Assembly: GCF_900095205.1 (NCBI RefSeq)
Contig: NZ_LT606951.1
Span: 1,054,001 to 1,118,000, forward strand
Direction: 5' to 3'
Length of the DNA stretch: 64,000 nucleotides
From: Polynucleobacter necessarius
Lineage (GTDB): Bacteria > Pseudomonadota > Gammaproteobacteria > Burkholderiales > Burkholderiaceae
Made by a program: the position numbers and the translations under genes. Below, in pieces: positions 55,877 through 64,000 of this stretch. The first letter of the stretch is position 1; each line of letters opens with the position of its first letter. The notes beneath the pieces are model-generated. The model did no database searches, was not told the origin of the DNA, and was given only the letters and a program-made list of their open reading frames with translations.

Positions 55877-56440
55877 TTAATGCAGCGTGCGCGGTCCTGC
55901 ATCACCTGTATCAATTGAGTTGCCTGGAAATCCATCCTCATCATCACCATCGTCATTGGGCATGCCAAAGGAAAAACTTTTACCACCTTCTGGATGACGG
56001 TTTTCAATCTCATCCTCTGTAGCGGCACGAACGTCCTCCACCTGGACCCAAAAACGCAACGCCATACCCGCCAAAGGATGATTGCCGTCTAATACCACTT
56101 GATTATCAGCAACATCGGTCACCATATGGATCAAGGGCTCATCATCAGCGCTAGCATCCTCCTCTGCATCGGGCACACCCTCAAATTGCATACCGACTTC
56201 GAGTGGCTCAATCTTTAAAAGCTCTGGGGGTCATACTCTCCAAAGGCCTCGTTAGGCTCCAACTGAATAGTGGCCTCATAGCCGATATCCTGACATCTAG
56301 TAAAGTTTCGATCTTTGGGAAAGTGCCTTCGTAACCACCATGCAGGTATACCATCGGAGGATCAGGTTCTTCGATGACATTATTTTGCGCATCGGTTAAC
56401 TTATAGCGAAGGGATACGATGGTATTTTTTTAATCTTCAT
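55877..56440 (-). pseudogene. slyD: FKBP-type peptidyl-prolyl isomerase SlyD-like, frameshifted
   Basis: ATG 56440 (MKIKK...) then IVSLRYKLTDAQNNVIEEPDPPMVYLHGGYEGTFPKIE in shifted frames, EATIQLEPNEAFGEYDP, and the last 104 codons in one frame: QVVLDGNHPLAGMALRFWVQVEDVRAAT, the insert-in-flap end of SlyD. Lesions lie near 56428, 56385, 56297 and 56228. C-terminal tail is acidic rather than His-rich, as in betaproteobacterial SlyD. Dead. Confidence 0.87.
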
Positions 56441-56500
56441 GCGGAATTTATCGAACATTTGTTTTTAATCGGTTTCTAAAAAGCGCTTATCTTTTATTTT

Positions 56501-57674
56501 ATGACCTCATTTTACTTGAGCACACCCTATCCAACCACCACAAGCCCCTATAAAGCTCCCTTTAGATGAGCCCTGGGCCTTGTTTGGCGGTATTAGCCAG
56601 ATCAGTTCATGGCGCGTTATTGGCATAAAAAGCCCCTACTCGTGCGCGGGGGCCATTCCCGCTTTTAAGCTCTCTATCCAGCAAGGAGAACTGTTGGACA
56701 GCCCCATTTCCAGCAAGGAATTACTTAAAAATTTGCATTGAGAGAAGAGGTGGAATCACGGCTTGTGAAATCCAAACCTTGGAGCCTTACAAGCGGCCCT
56801 TTTTCTCAAAAGACAATTCCTGCCATTAATAAACCTCATTGGACAATGCTTTTTCAAGGGATGGAAGCACACCACCCAGCTGCCGCAAAAATACTCTCCC
56901 GGTTTCGGTTTATTCCAGATGCGCGACTTGATGATTTGATGGTGAGTATTGCAGGCGTCGGGGGTGGTGTTGGACCTCACTTTGATTCTTATGATGTTTT
57001 CTTAATCCAGATGTCTGGCAGAAGACGCTGGAAGATTTCCGAGCAACAGGATCTGAGCCTAAACCCCAAGCTTTCGCTAAAGATTTTACAGAACTTTAAT
57101 CCCGAGCAAGAATGGGTTCTTGAACCCGGCGATATGCTGTACTTGCCTCCCCATGTAGCACATGATGGTATTGCGCTAGACGCAGGCTGCCAAACATGGT
57201 CCATTGGATTTCATTCTCCTAGCTTTAAAGAATTACTTCAAGAAGGTTTATGGCGTCTTGCCGAATCTCTAGAAGATATTCCCCGCACTCGAGAAGAAGT
57301 TTGCCGACCCCAAACAAGGGGCAACGCATTTCGCTGGGCAGTTACCTGCTGAACTCATCAAACAACTCAGCTCAAAACTCAAAGACTTGAAGTTAGACCG
57401 TATCGACGGCTTTCTACCAGGTATTTCTGCGTATCTTTCAGAGCCAAAACAACAGGCGATCTTTAACCCTCCAGAACCACAGTCCAGTCCAGTGGAGTTT
57501 GAAAATATCTTAAAAACAAGGATGCTGGTTCCCCACCCACAGACACGCATTCTGAGCCTTGGAAAGCAAATCTATTGCAACGGGGAAAATATGAGCAAGG
57601 AACAACTTCCTGATATCTTCAGAGCACGGCAGACCCTATCGGCCCAAAAAGCAACTTGGGGCCAGCAATCTTAA
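56501..57674 (+). pseudogene. roxA: cupin 2-oxoglutarate oxygenase, ribosomal protein uL16 hydroxylase type
   Basis: Start uncertain (ATG 56501 is first in the region). Early pieces read LPLDEPWALFGGIS and ARYWHKKPLLVRG in different frames. From 56738 one frame gives AINKPHWTMLFQGMEAHHP, the iron ligands HFDSYDVF and HVAHDGIALD, and GDMLYLPPHVAHD. A shift near 57295 leads to the C-terminal winged part (LPGISAYLSEPKQQAIFNPPE). At least four lesions. YcfD/RoxA hydroxylates an arginine of uL16; loss implies an unmodified ribosome. Confidence 0.85.
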
Positions 57675-57802
57675 AAACCTTGAAAATTCGACACTTTTTG
57701 AGGCTTATTTAGCCGGCTGGCTGGTTTTTCAAGACTGAATGAAGAGATGGATATAACGATCAATGGAAAATACCTAGGGTTAATCCCTTGGTTATTCCAG
57801 AA

Positions 57803-57822
57803 AACAATTACCGGTAATTGTT
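57803..57822. promoter_or_regulatory. perfect 20-bp palindrome upstream of a small lipoprotein gene
   Basis: AACAATTACC followed directly by GGTAATTGTT, 26 bases before the ATG at 57849, then GTTAATTTTTTTAAAGGA. It could be an operator or, with the T run, the terminator of the roxA transcript; sequence alone does not decide. Confidence 0.5.
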
Positions 57823-57848
57823 GTTAATTTTTTTAAAGGAATTTACAA

Positions 57849-57958
57849 ATGAAGAAGTCACTCGTACTCGTTGCAATGTTGGCAATCGCCTTGGCCGCTT
57901 GCGGCAAAAAGAAGAAACAAAACCTGCTGAAGCTCCTGCTGCTGACGCTAAGAAGTAA
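57849..57958 (+). pseudogene. tiny lipoprotein, one base lost in an A run
   Basis: ATG 57849 after AAAGGA. MKKSLVLVAMLAIALAAC is a short lipoprotein signal with lipobox LAAC. One A is missing in GGCAAAAAG; restoring it gives GKKEETKPAEAPAADAKK and stop TAA 57956-57958, a 37-residue entericidin-like lipoprotein. In the present frame the product runs on for 72 residues into the antisense of bamC. Lipoprotein of unknown role. Confidence 0.7.
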
Positions 57959-57979
57959 TCTTCTTCATGAGCATCTAAC

Positions 57980-59128
57980 TTATCTAGATAGCTGCTCCAT
58001 TAAGATGGTTAATAGCTGTAATCCAGCAGGTGTATTTTCAGGTCTTCCTTCGGTATCCTGTACATAAACGCTAACAGAATTTTCGCCAGTATTCTTTAAA
58101 ATTACTTGGTATTTCTTCGCCTTCAAACTTGAGTCATCTTTGCTGCTAAACAAGTTAGAGAAAAAGCCCTTAGTGTCACCCACATCTTTTGGATTGACAT
58201 AACGAACGAAGTAAATTCCGTTTGATCGATTACGGTCTTCAACTGTAAAGTTAGAACGATCAAGCGCTAAACCAACATCACGCCATGAGCGATCAAATCC
58301 AACCGACAAATCGATATGAGCTTTATTAGGTCCATCTTCAATAAGCTTGGCTTTAGGAGTCTTGGGTCCCAACGGAGCAGCAACCATTGCTTTAGCTTGT
58401 TCTTGAGTCATGCCCAAGCGCTCCATCAGACGAGCTAAAAATACCGCCTCAAGTTCTGGATCATTAGGCCGCGGCGTCCAAATGGTGTACAAGCAGTTGC
58501 CGGTAGTGTCGGATGCGCACTTTTCTAAAGCACCCTTTTGGGTAATGTAAATTTCAGTCTCATTAGGTTTAGTAGTCTCTAGACGGGTTTTATATTTATC
58601 ACGCTCACCAGTATCGACAATTGAATCTAGCACCTTATTGAGAGTTGAGCGAATCCAGTCTTGGGCAATCTTTGCGCGATTCTCGGCCCAATCAGTTTCC
58701 ATAATGCCAGTCGATGGCGAATCTACTACCAGCAAGAAACCATTCTCCTGCCAAAAATCTTTCACCTGTGGGTACAACTCCGGTGCTGGCTTTTCAACAA
58801 CCAACCAACGGCGCTCACCATCACGAGCGATACGCATACCAGGAATACCCGTCATGACATTACTTCTCATCTGCGCTGATTTCTTAGCAGTGGCATTATA
58901 TTCAGACATAGTGGCCGTCCCATCCTGCACGATGTAACGACGGTCAGCCTGCGCAGTAATTAAATCGGGAGGATAAGCCAAATTGGGGCCGCGCACAGCG
59001 CCCGCACTCTTATAGTCAACAGTGTCATTGGTGGCAACCGATTTACATGCCGTTAGAGCAAGAGCGATACCAAAAACCAAAGTCAGAATCGATAAATATC
59101 GACGAGACAATTGAAGCAAATTCATCAT
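57980..59128 (-). CDS. bamC: outer membrane protein assembly factor BamC (NlpB)
   Basis: About 381 residues, intact. The signal ends at lipobox LTAC; an unstructured stretch ([17 protein letters not shown]) is followed by two helix-grip domains. Start overlaps the dapA stop (ATGATGA). The BAM complex inserts beta-barrel proteins in the outer membrane. dapA-bamC is a conserved pair in proteobacteria. Annotation rests on the order, lipobox and the PPDL motif. Confidence 0.88.
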   Translation of the reverse strand: MMNLLQLSRRYLSILTLVFGIALALTACKSVATNDTVDYKSAGAVRGPNLAYPPDLITAQADRRYIVQDGTATMSEYNATAKKSAQMRSNVMTGIPGMRIARDGERRWLVVEKPAPELYPQVKDFWQENGFLLVVDSPSTGIMETDWAENRAKIAQDWIRSTLNKVLDSIVDTGERDKYKTRLETTKPNETEIYITQKGALEKCASDTTGNCLYTIWTPRPNDPELEAVFLARLMERLGMTQEQAKAMVAAPLGPKTPKAKLIEDGPNKAHIDLSVGFDRSWRDVGLALDRSNFTVEDRNRSNGIYFVRYVNPKDVGDTKGFFSNLFSSKDDSSLKAKKYQVILKNTGENSVSVYVQDTEGRPENTPAGLQLLTILMEQLSR

Positions 59129-60048
59129 AATAAGTTGGCCTGTTTTAACGCTGCCCTGAGGGGCTCACGCAAGGAATTACTTAGGGGTGTTAATGGCAAA
59201 CGAATACCTGCAGTAATCTTGCCCATTTCATGAAGAGCCCATTTCACCGGAATCGGATTTGCCTCTGTAAACATCGCCTTGTGTACTGCAATTAATTGAT
59301 ATTGAATTTCACGAGTTCTTTTTACATCGTCCGACATAGCCGCTACACATAGCTCACGCATTAAGCGTGGGGCAATATTTGCAGTAACTGAAATATTTCC
59401 TTTGCCACCCATCAACATCAACATGGCGGCCGTTAAGTCATCACCAGAGAAGACAGAAAAATTTTCGTGGCCAGCGCGCTTCAGATCATTAATCAATAAA
59501 GTCCCACGCTCTAAGCTACCCGTCGCCTCTTTAATTCCAATGATGCCCGGTACTCCAGCTAAACGCACGACAGTATCGCCAGCCAAATCAGCAACCGTTC
59601 TACCTGGTACATTGTACAAAATTACTGGCAAATCCACTGACTCCGCAATCTTTTTAAAGTGCGCGAACATGCCTTCTTGTGTTGGTTTGTTGTAATAAGG
59701 AACTACTTGCAAGCTTGCATCAGCACCCACTTTTTTAGCAAACTGAGTTAGCTCAATGGCCTCAATCGTAGAGTTACCGCCGGTGCCCGCAATCACTGGA
59801 ATCCTTCCAGCAATCTGCTCAACCGTTACACGAATGAGCTCACAATGCTCTTCTACTGAGACCGTTGGGGATTCGCCGCTGGTTCCTACAATCACAATTC
59901 CATCAGCGCCCTCGGATACATGCCAATCCAAAAGAGAACGCAAACTAGCGTAATCCAAACTGCCATCCTCAAACATCGGCGTAACGATAGCCGGCATGCT
60001 GCCAGCGATGGGCTTTTTACTACCTTTGGAATGAGCTGTATTTGTCAC
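59125..60048 (-). CDS. dapA: 4-hydroxy-tetrahydrodipicolinate synthase
   Basis: About 307 residues from GTG 60048 ([10 protein letters not shown]...); the barrel begins at [58 protein letters not shown] (catalytic Tyr) and [10 protein letters not shown] (Schiff-base Lys) are present. Usual length is 290-300. The start could be the internal ATG at MPAIV, but a GTG just upstream gives a fitting N-terminus. First committed step of lysine and diaminopimelate synthesis. Confidence 0.95.
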   Translation of the reverse strand: MTNTAHSKGSKKPIAGSMPAIVTPMFEDGSLDYASLRSLLDWHVSEGADGIVIVGTSGESPTVSVEEHCELIRVTVEQIAGRIPVIAGTGGNSTIEAIELTQFAKKVGADASLQVVPYYNKPTQEGMFAHFKKIAESVDLPVILYNVPGRTVADLAGDTVVRLAGVPGIIGIKEATGSLERGTLLINDLKRAGHENFSVFSGDDLTAAMLMLMGGKGNISVTANIAPRLMRELCVAAMSDDVKRTREIQYQLIAVHKAMFTEANPIPVKWALHEMGKITAGIRLPLTPLSNSLREPLRAALKQANLL

Positions 60049-60074
60049 CGAATATGCACCAATTTTTAGCTGTC

Positions 60075-60635
60075 TTAACCCTGAAATTGTAACGGAATGC
60101 GCTGTTTTAGCCCACCTTTTGCGGCGCACAGGCACTGAACCATAGCTGGTTTGGGCTGATCCACATAAATATCCTCAAATGCAAGCACTTTGAGGTCATG
60201 GCGAGAGGCGAAAGCAAGCAATTCCCCGGGATTTAAGAGGAATTTGGGTTTGAGGGTTTGCCAAAATCCCCATTACCTTGGGCAAAGGTTTCGTATATCA
60301 GAATTCCGTCCTTTTGGAGCATTTTGGGGAGTTCATCAATATAGGGACGATATAGGTAATTTGTCACCACAATAGCGGCAAATTCACCATTCAAGAGAGG
60401 CCATTCATCACTTTCAAGATTAAAACTCCTTGAGCTGATGAATGGATTACTTAGGGCATTTACTGTCTCAATATCTTGATCTATTGCTAGCACCTGATGG
60501 CCTAGGTCTGCCAAAAGCAGAGAGTGCCTGCCAGAGCCACACGCAAGATCAAGAACCACCCTCCTTTGGTATGAGAGGTGCAAATCGTCTCACCCAAGAA
60601 GAGGCATTCTGAATTGCATCATGCGCTACAGACAA
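60075..60635 (-). pseudogene. class I SAM-dependent methyltransferase, two frameshifts
   Basis: Start is probably TTG 60635 (LSVAHDAIQNASSWVRRFAPLIPKEG), which overlaps nothing but lies ten bases after the trpS stop. A shift near 60565 leads to VVLDLACGSGRHSLLLADLG (motif I), QVLAIDQD, and IYETFAQGN. Another shift near 60240 gives [26 protein letters not shown] and stop TAA 60075-60077. Length 561 is divisible by three, so the two shifts compensate. Resembles TehB/UbiE-like enzymes; substrate unknown. Confidence 0.82.
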
Positions 60636-60644
60636 AATGATTCC

Positions 60645-61847
60645 TTAATCGTAGGCAAGACCCATTGACTCACGGACCTCACGCATGGTTTCTTGGGCTA
60701 CCTTGCGGGCCTTATCGCAACCATCAGCGATGATGGAGCGTAACAAGCTTGGATCATCTAAGTACTTCTGTGCGCGCTCAAACATGGGTTGCTGCTCTGC
60801 CAGAATAGCGTCGATCACTGGTTGCTTACATTCTAAGCAACCAATACCAGCTGATTTACAACCCTTATCTACCCATTGCTTAGTTTCTTCATTGGAATAG
60901 ACGATATGCAACTGCCAAACAGGACAACGAGCCGGATCACCAGCATCCGTTCTGCGAACCCGCGCAGGCTCTGTAGGCATGGTCCGAATTTTTTTAATCA
61001 CGTCCTCTGGATTTTCACGAATACTAATCGTATTTCCATAAGACTTCGACATTTTTTGGCCATCTATTCCTGGCATGCGTGATGCGGTAGTCAGCAATGC
61101 TTGTGGCTCAGGAAGAATAATTTTTCGCGCCCCTTCTAAGAAGCCAAAGAGTCTTTCACGATCGGCCATGGATAAGCTTTGCGCTTCCTGCAGCAACGCT
61201 TTAGCTTGCTCTAAAGCCTCATCATCACCGCGCTCCTGAAAAGCCACGCGCAACTCTGCGTACATCTTGGCGCGCTTGCTACCCAATTTCTTGACTGCTT
61301 CTAATGCTTTTTCTTCAAAGCCTGGTTCGCGACCATATAAATAATTAAAGCGTCGTGCTACTTCACGAGTCATCTCCACATGTGGCACTTGATCTTCACC
61401 AACTGGCACAAACTGCGCACGATAAATCAAAATATCTGCGGCCTGAAGTAATGGATAACCTAAGAAGCCATAGGTCTGAAGATCTTTTTCCTTCAGCTTT
61501 TCAGTTTGATCCTTATAAGTTGGCACCCGCTCGAGCCATCCCAACGGGGTTCCCATGGAGAGCAATAAAAAGAGTTCAGCATGCTCAGGAACTTTACTTT
61601 GAATAAACAAGGTTGCTTGGTTTGGATCAACCCCAGTTGCTAACCAATCTATCACCATATCCCATACGGATTGCTCAATCACATCAGGTGTTTCGTAGTG
61701 GGTAGTCAATGCATGCCAATCTGCTACAAAAAAGAAACAAGGGTATTCGGACTGCAAGCGAACCCAGTTTTTTAATACACCATGGTAATGACCTAAGTGC
61801 AAGTTACCAGTTGGGCGCATGCCAGAGAGAACGCGTTCAGCAAACAT
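60645..61847 (-). CDS. trpS: tryptophanyl-tRNA synthetase
   Basis: 400 residues. GMRPTGNLHLGHYHGVLKNW holds the HIGH-type motif, and DGQKMSKSYGNTI the KMSKS loop. The inserted region between, about 70 residues longer than in E. coli, is usual for betaproteobacteria. The C-terminal cysteine pair GCLECKQPV is noted. Intact and essential. Confidence 0.96.
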   Translation of the reverse strand: MFAERVLSGMRPTGNLHLGHYHGVLKNWVRLQSEYPCFFFVADWHALTTHYETPDVIEQSVWDMVIDWLATGVDPNQATLFIQSKVPEHAELFLLLSMGTPLGWLERVPTYKDQTEKLKEKDLQTYGFLGYPLLQAADILIYRAQFVPVGEDQVPHVEMTREVARRFNYLYGREPGFEEKALEAVKKLGSKRAKMYAELRVAFQERGDDEALEQAKALLQEAQSLSMADRERLFGFLEGARKIILPEPQALLTTASRMPGIDGQKMSKSYGNTISIRENPEDVIKKIRTMPTEPARVRRTDAGDPARCPVWQLHIVYSNEETKQWVDKGCKSAGIGCLECKQPVIDAILAEQQPMFERAQKYLDDPSLLRSIIADGCDKARKVAQETMREVRESMGLAYD

Positions 61848-61876
61848 CTGTATTCTTTTTCTATGTAATTAATTGT

Positions 61877-62728
61877 TTAATGGAAGACAGACCACACAGG
61901 CGTGAGATGGTCTGGTAAATGTGGCAAGTTACCCAAATCCACATGACTTTCGTTCGGATCATGAAAATCTGAACCATGAGAAGCCAAGAATCCGTATTGC
62001 TGAGCTATCTTTGCGAAAGTTTCATATTGATCCGGACTATGACTACCGGTAATCACCTCGATCGCCAGACCGCCAAGATCTTTAAAGTGTTTATACAACT
62101 CATCCATTTGCATTGCATTAAGCCTACTATAACGACCAGGATGAGCAATCACAGCAACGCCACCGGCCGCCTTAATCCATTTAACGGCATCATCTAGGCT
62201 AGCCCACTGATGAGGAACGTATCCCGGCTTACCTTCAATCAAATAATTTTTAAATACATGCTCTGTATCTTTACAAACACCCTGCTCCACTAAAAAGCGC
62301 GCAAAGTGAGTTCTAGATATCAAATCATGGTTGCCGGCAAAATGGAGTGCGCCTTCGTAAGCGCCAGGGATACCTACTTTGAGCAATTGTTCCGCCATGA
62401 GATGAGCGCGATTGCCTCGGCCTTCACGCGTGCGACGCAAGCCCTCGATAATTCCCAAATGATTGGCATCTATTCCAAGTCCAACAATGTGAATAGTCCC
62501 GCCCATCCAGGTAACAGAGATTTCTACCCCAGCAAGATAATCTATTTTTAATGCGCTAGCTGCTTCTCGAGCGCGCTGTTGACCACCCAATTCATCATGG
62601 TCGGTCAAGGCCCATAAATGAACTCCATTTTCTTTGGCTCGCTCAGCCAATTCTTCAGGCGTTAAGGTACCGTCAGAAATCACTGAATGGCAATGCAAGT
62701 CGACATTAAGGGGTGAAAAGCTACTCAT
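61877..62728 (-). CDS. PHP domain phosphoesterase (TrpH/RNase AM type)
   Basis: 283 residues. PHP motifs: VDLHCHSVISDGTLTPEEL, ALTDHDELGGQ, GVEISVTWMGG, AHPGRY and ASHGSDFHDP. The E. coli relative YciV/TrpH is 5'-3' exonuclease RNase AM and also hydrolyses 3',5'-nucleotide bisphosphates. Located between zapE and trpS, all same strand. Intact. Confidence 0.9.
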   Translation of the reverse strand: MSSFSPLNVDLHCHSVISDGTLTPEELAERAKENGVHLWALTDHDELGGQQRAREAASALKIDYLAGVEISVTWMGGTIHIVGLGIDANHLGIIEGLRRTREGRGNRAHLMAEQLLKVGIPGAYEGALHFAGNHDLISRTHFARFLVEQGVCKDTEHVFKNYLIEGKPGYVPHQWASLDDAVKWIKAAGGVAVIAHPGRYSRLNAMQMDELYKHFKDLGGLAIEVITGSHSPDQYETFAKIAQQYGFLASHGSDFHDPNESHVDLGNLPHLPDHLTPVWSVFH

Positions 62729-62737
62729 TTCCCTATT

Positions 62738-63841
62738 TTAGGTCAAGCTGGTATCAATTACTCGGCGCGGTGCATCTAGGTAGTCGCGCGACTGCATCTC
62801 AATCAAGCGTGACACGGTTCTAGAGAATTCTGCGGCAATTTGACCCTCGGTATACAAATCGGAGGCTGGAACCTCAGCAGACATGATTAACTTGATCTTA
62901 TGGTCATATAAAACGTCAATTAACCAGATAAAACGCCGTGCCTCATTAGTCATTCTCGGAGGCATATAAGGCACCCCTGAGAGAATCACCGTATGGAACT
63001 GATTGGCGATTTCCAAGTAGTCATTTTGTGATCGAGGACCACAACAAAGGGTTTTGAAATCAAACCACACCACGCCATCTGCCATATGCAGAGGACGAAG
63101 CTCACGAGATTCAATATTGAGGACAGGATTACGAGTTTCCTTTTGATTGCCAATTAATGTTTGAAACATTTGACCCAAAGTAGCCTGAGTATCTGCATTC
63201 ACTGGAGTGAGATATGCCTCAACTTGTGCCATTTGTACGCGACGGTAGTCATTACCGGCATCCACATTAAGAACATCTAATTTTTCTTCAAGTAATTTAA
63301 TTGCCGGCAATAATCTATCGCGATGTAAGCCATTAGGATAGAGCTGGTCTGGACGATAGTTTGATGTCATCACGAATTGCACGCGATCAGCAAAGAGCGC
63401 ACTTAACAAGCGATAAAGGATCATGGCATCAGCGATATCGTTAATATGAAATTCATCAAAGCAAATTAAGCGATAGCGATTAGCGATCCTCTTGGAAAGT
63501 TCATCCAAAGGATCTGATAAGCCAGAAAGCTCATGCAATTCACGATGAACTTCCCGCATAAATTCATGAAAATGAATACGAATTTTCTTTTCTAATGGGG
63601 AGGCTGCATAAAAGCAGTCCATCAAGAAAGATTTGCCCCGACCTACCCCTCCCCATAGATAAAGTCCGCGCGGGAGAGCTGGTTTAAAGAGTTTCTTTTT
63701 GAAATTATTGCTGCGGATTTCTTTGTAAGCAATCCATTCGTTTTCACATTTTTGTAAACGCTCAACAGCACGAAGCTGCGCGGGATCGCTTTGATACCCG
63801 CGCGCTTCTAACTCTTGTTGGTAAAACTCAATGGTTTTCAA
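62738..63841 (-). CDS. zapE: cell division protein ZapE (AFG1-like ATPase)
   Basis: 367 residues. It starts with TTG (63839-63841) directly after the lpdA stop; no strong ribosome site, so coupling is likely. PRGLYLWGGVGRGKSFLMDCFY is the Walker A, ICFDEFHINDIADAMIL the Walker B; VMTSNYRPDQLYPNGLHRDRLLP is diagnostic of AFG1/ZapE. It influences Z-ring assembly at the inner membrane. Intact. Confidence 0.93.
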   Translation of the reverse strand: MKTIEFYQQELEARGYQSDPAQLRAVERLQKCENEWIAYKEIRSNNFKKKLFKPALPRGLYLWGGVGRGKSFLMDCFYAASPLEKKIRIHFHEFMREVHRELHELSGLSDPLDELSKRIANRYRLICFDEFHINDIADAMILYRLLSALFADRVQFVMTSNYRPDQLYPNGLHRDRLLPAIKLLEEKLDVLNVDAGNDYRRVQMAQVEAYLTPVNADTQATLGQMFQTLIGNQKETRNPVLNIESRELRPLHMADGVVWFDFKTLCCGPRSQNDYLEIANQFHTVILSGVPYMPPRMTNEARRFIWLIDVLYDHKIKLIMSAEVPASDLYTEGQIAAEFSRTVSRLIEMQSRDYLDAPRRVIDTSLT

Positions 63842-64000
63842 TTATATATTTAATGCACGCGAGTCTGTCGCCAATGCTGCTTCACGCATCACTTCTGACA
63901 AACTTGGATGTGCATGACAGATACGAGCAATATCTTCTGCTGCTGCTTTAAATTCCATTGCAACTGCAGCCTCAGCAATGAGGTCGGATGCATTCGCACC
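63842..64000 (-). CDS. lpdA: dihydrolipoyl dehydrogenase, C-terminal part
   Basis: The last 52 codons only; the gene continues past the right edge. [16 protein letters not shown] and [16 protein letters not shown] contain the catalytic His of the His-Pro-Ser-Leu-Ser-Glu C-terminal motif that bridges the dimer. Stop TAA 63842-63844 abuts the TTG of zapE. In Burkholderiales lpdA followed by zapE commonly ends the 2-oxoglutarate dehydrogenase operon. Confidence 0.88.
   Translation of the reverse strand, partial: GANASDLIAEAAVAMEFKAAAEDIARICHAHPSLSEVMREAALATDSRALNI

Overview
The window looks like the chromosome of a betaproteobacterium of the Burkholderiaceae, most like Polynucleobacter. Protein sequences and gene neighbourhoods (cysS-alkA-accA-tilS-lysC-tRNA-Ser; zapE-PHP-trpS-dapA-bamC; parE-parC) are of that type. 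About 39 of some 68 protein-coding loci are broken by single-base indels, nonsense substitutions or internal deletions, while core genes are uninterrupted. This mix is what is known of the obligate ciliate endosymbiont Polynucleobacter necessarius, and I infer that or a very close relative. Sequencing error is a poor explanation: several lesions are substitutions making stops (CAG to TAG, TGG to TGA or TAG, CAA to TAA), two are large internal deletions, and long essential genes such as parC, parE, cysS, lysC and trpS are clean.

Layout. 1-10.5 kb is almost entirely dead: a methylmalonyl-CoA/propionyl-CoA operon (scpA, meaB, pccB) with its divergent GntR regulator, two small cytochromes c, and a molybdo-hydroxylase maturation set (AAA ATPase, VWA/CoxE protein, MobA-like and XdhC-like proteins); only a RidA-family gene survives there. 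10.5-15 kb is intact parC-parE. 15-17 kb holds a dead family III CoA-transferase and a deleted MFS transporter. 17.2-24.6 kb is the thiamine region: tRNA-Arg, an intact Tnr3-like Nudix hydrolase, a TPP riboswitch, then thiC-O-S-G-E with convergent thiD; thiC, thiS, thiG and thiD are broken, thiE carries one stop between domains, thiO is intact. 24.6-34.5 kb is mostly eroding accessory genes (DUF2252, EF-hand, outer-membrane transporter, IlvD/Edd dehydratase, acyl-CoA ligase, DUF2147, nucleosidase) with an intact U32 tRNA-hydroxylation gene.

34.5-37.1 kb is a compact block of uninterrupted small genes (apt, then yqjK/yqjE/yqjD-like, a zinc-ribbon Smr-like protein, a secreted 99-residue protein and a tiny HTH protein). 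37.3-42.2 kb is a dead five-gene catabolic operon (Bug receptor, CoA ligase, citrate-synthase-like, two SDRs). 42.3-45 kb holds a dead lipoprotein and two broken signalling genes (HD-GYP, GAF-PAS). 45-64 kb is mainly healthy housekeeping: tRNA-Ser, lysC, tilS, accA, alkA, cysS, a TPR lipoprotein, lpxH, suhB, trmJ, bamC, dapA, trpS, PHP, zapE and the end of lpdA, interrupted by broken cysE, slyD, roxA, a small lipoprotein and a methyltransferase.

Together the genes suggest a cell that keeps replication, translation, envelope and lysine-branch functions but has lost thiamine and probably cysteine synthesis, propionate and aromatic/organic-acid catabolism, and much signalling, and therefore relies on its host. 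No rRNA, CRISPR array, transposase or prophage was recognised.
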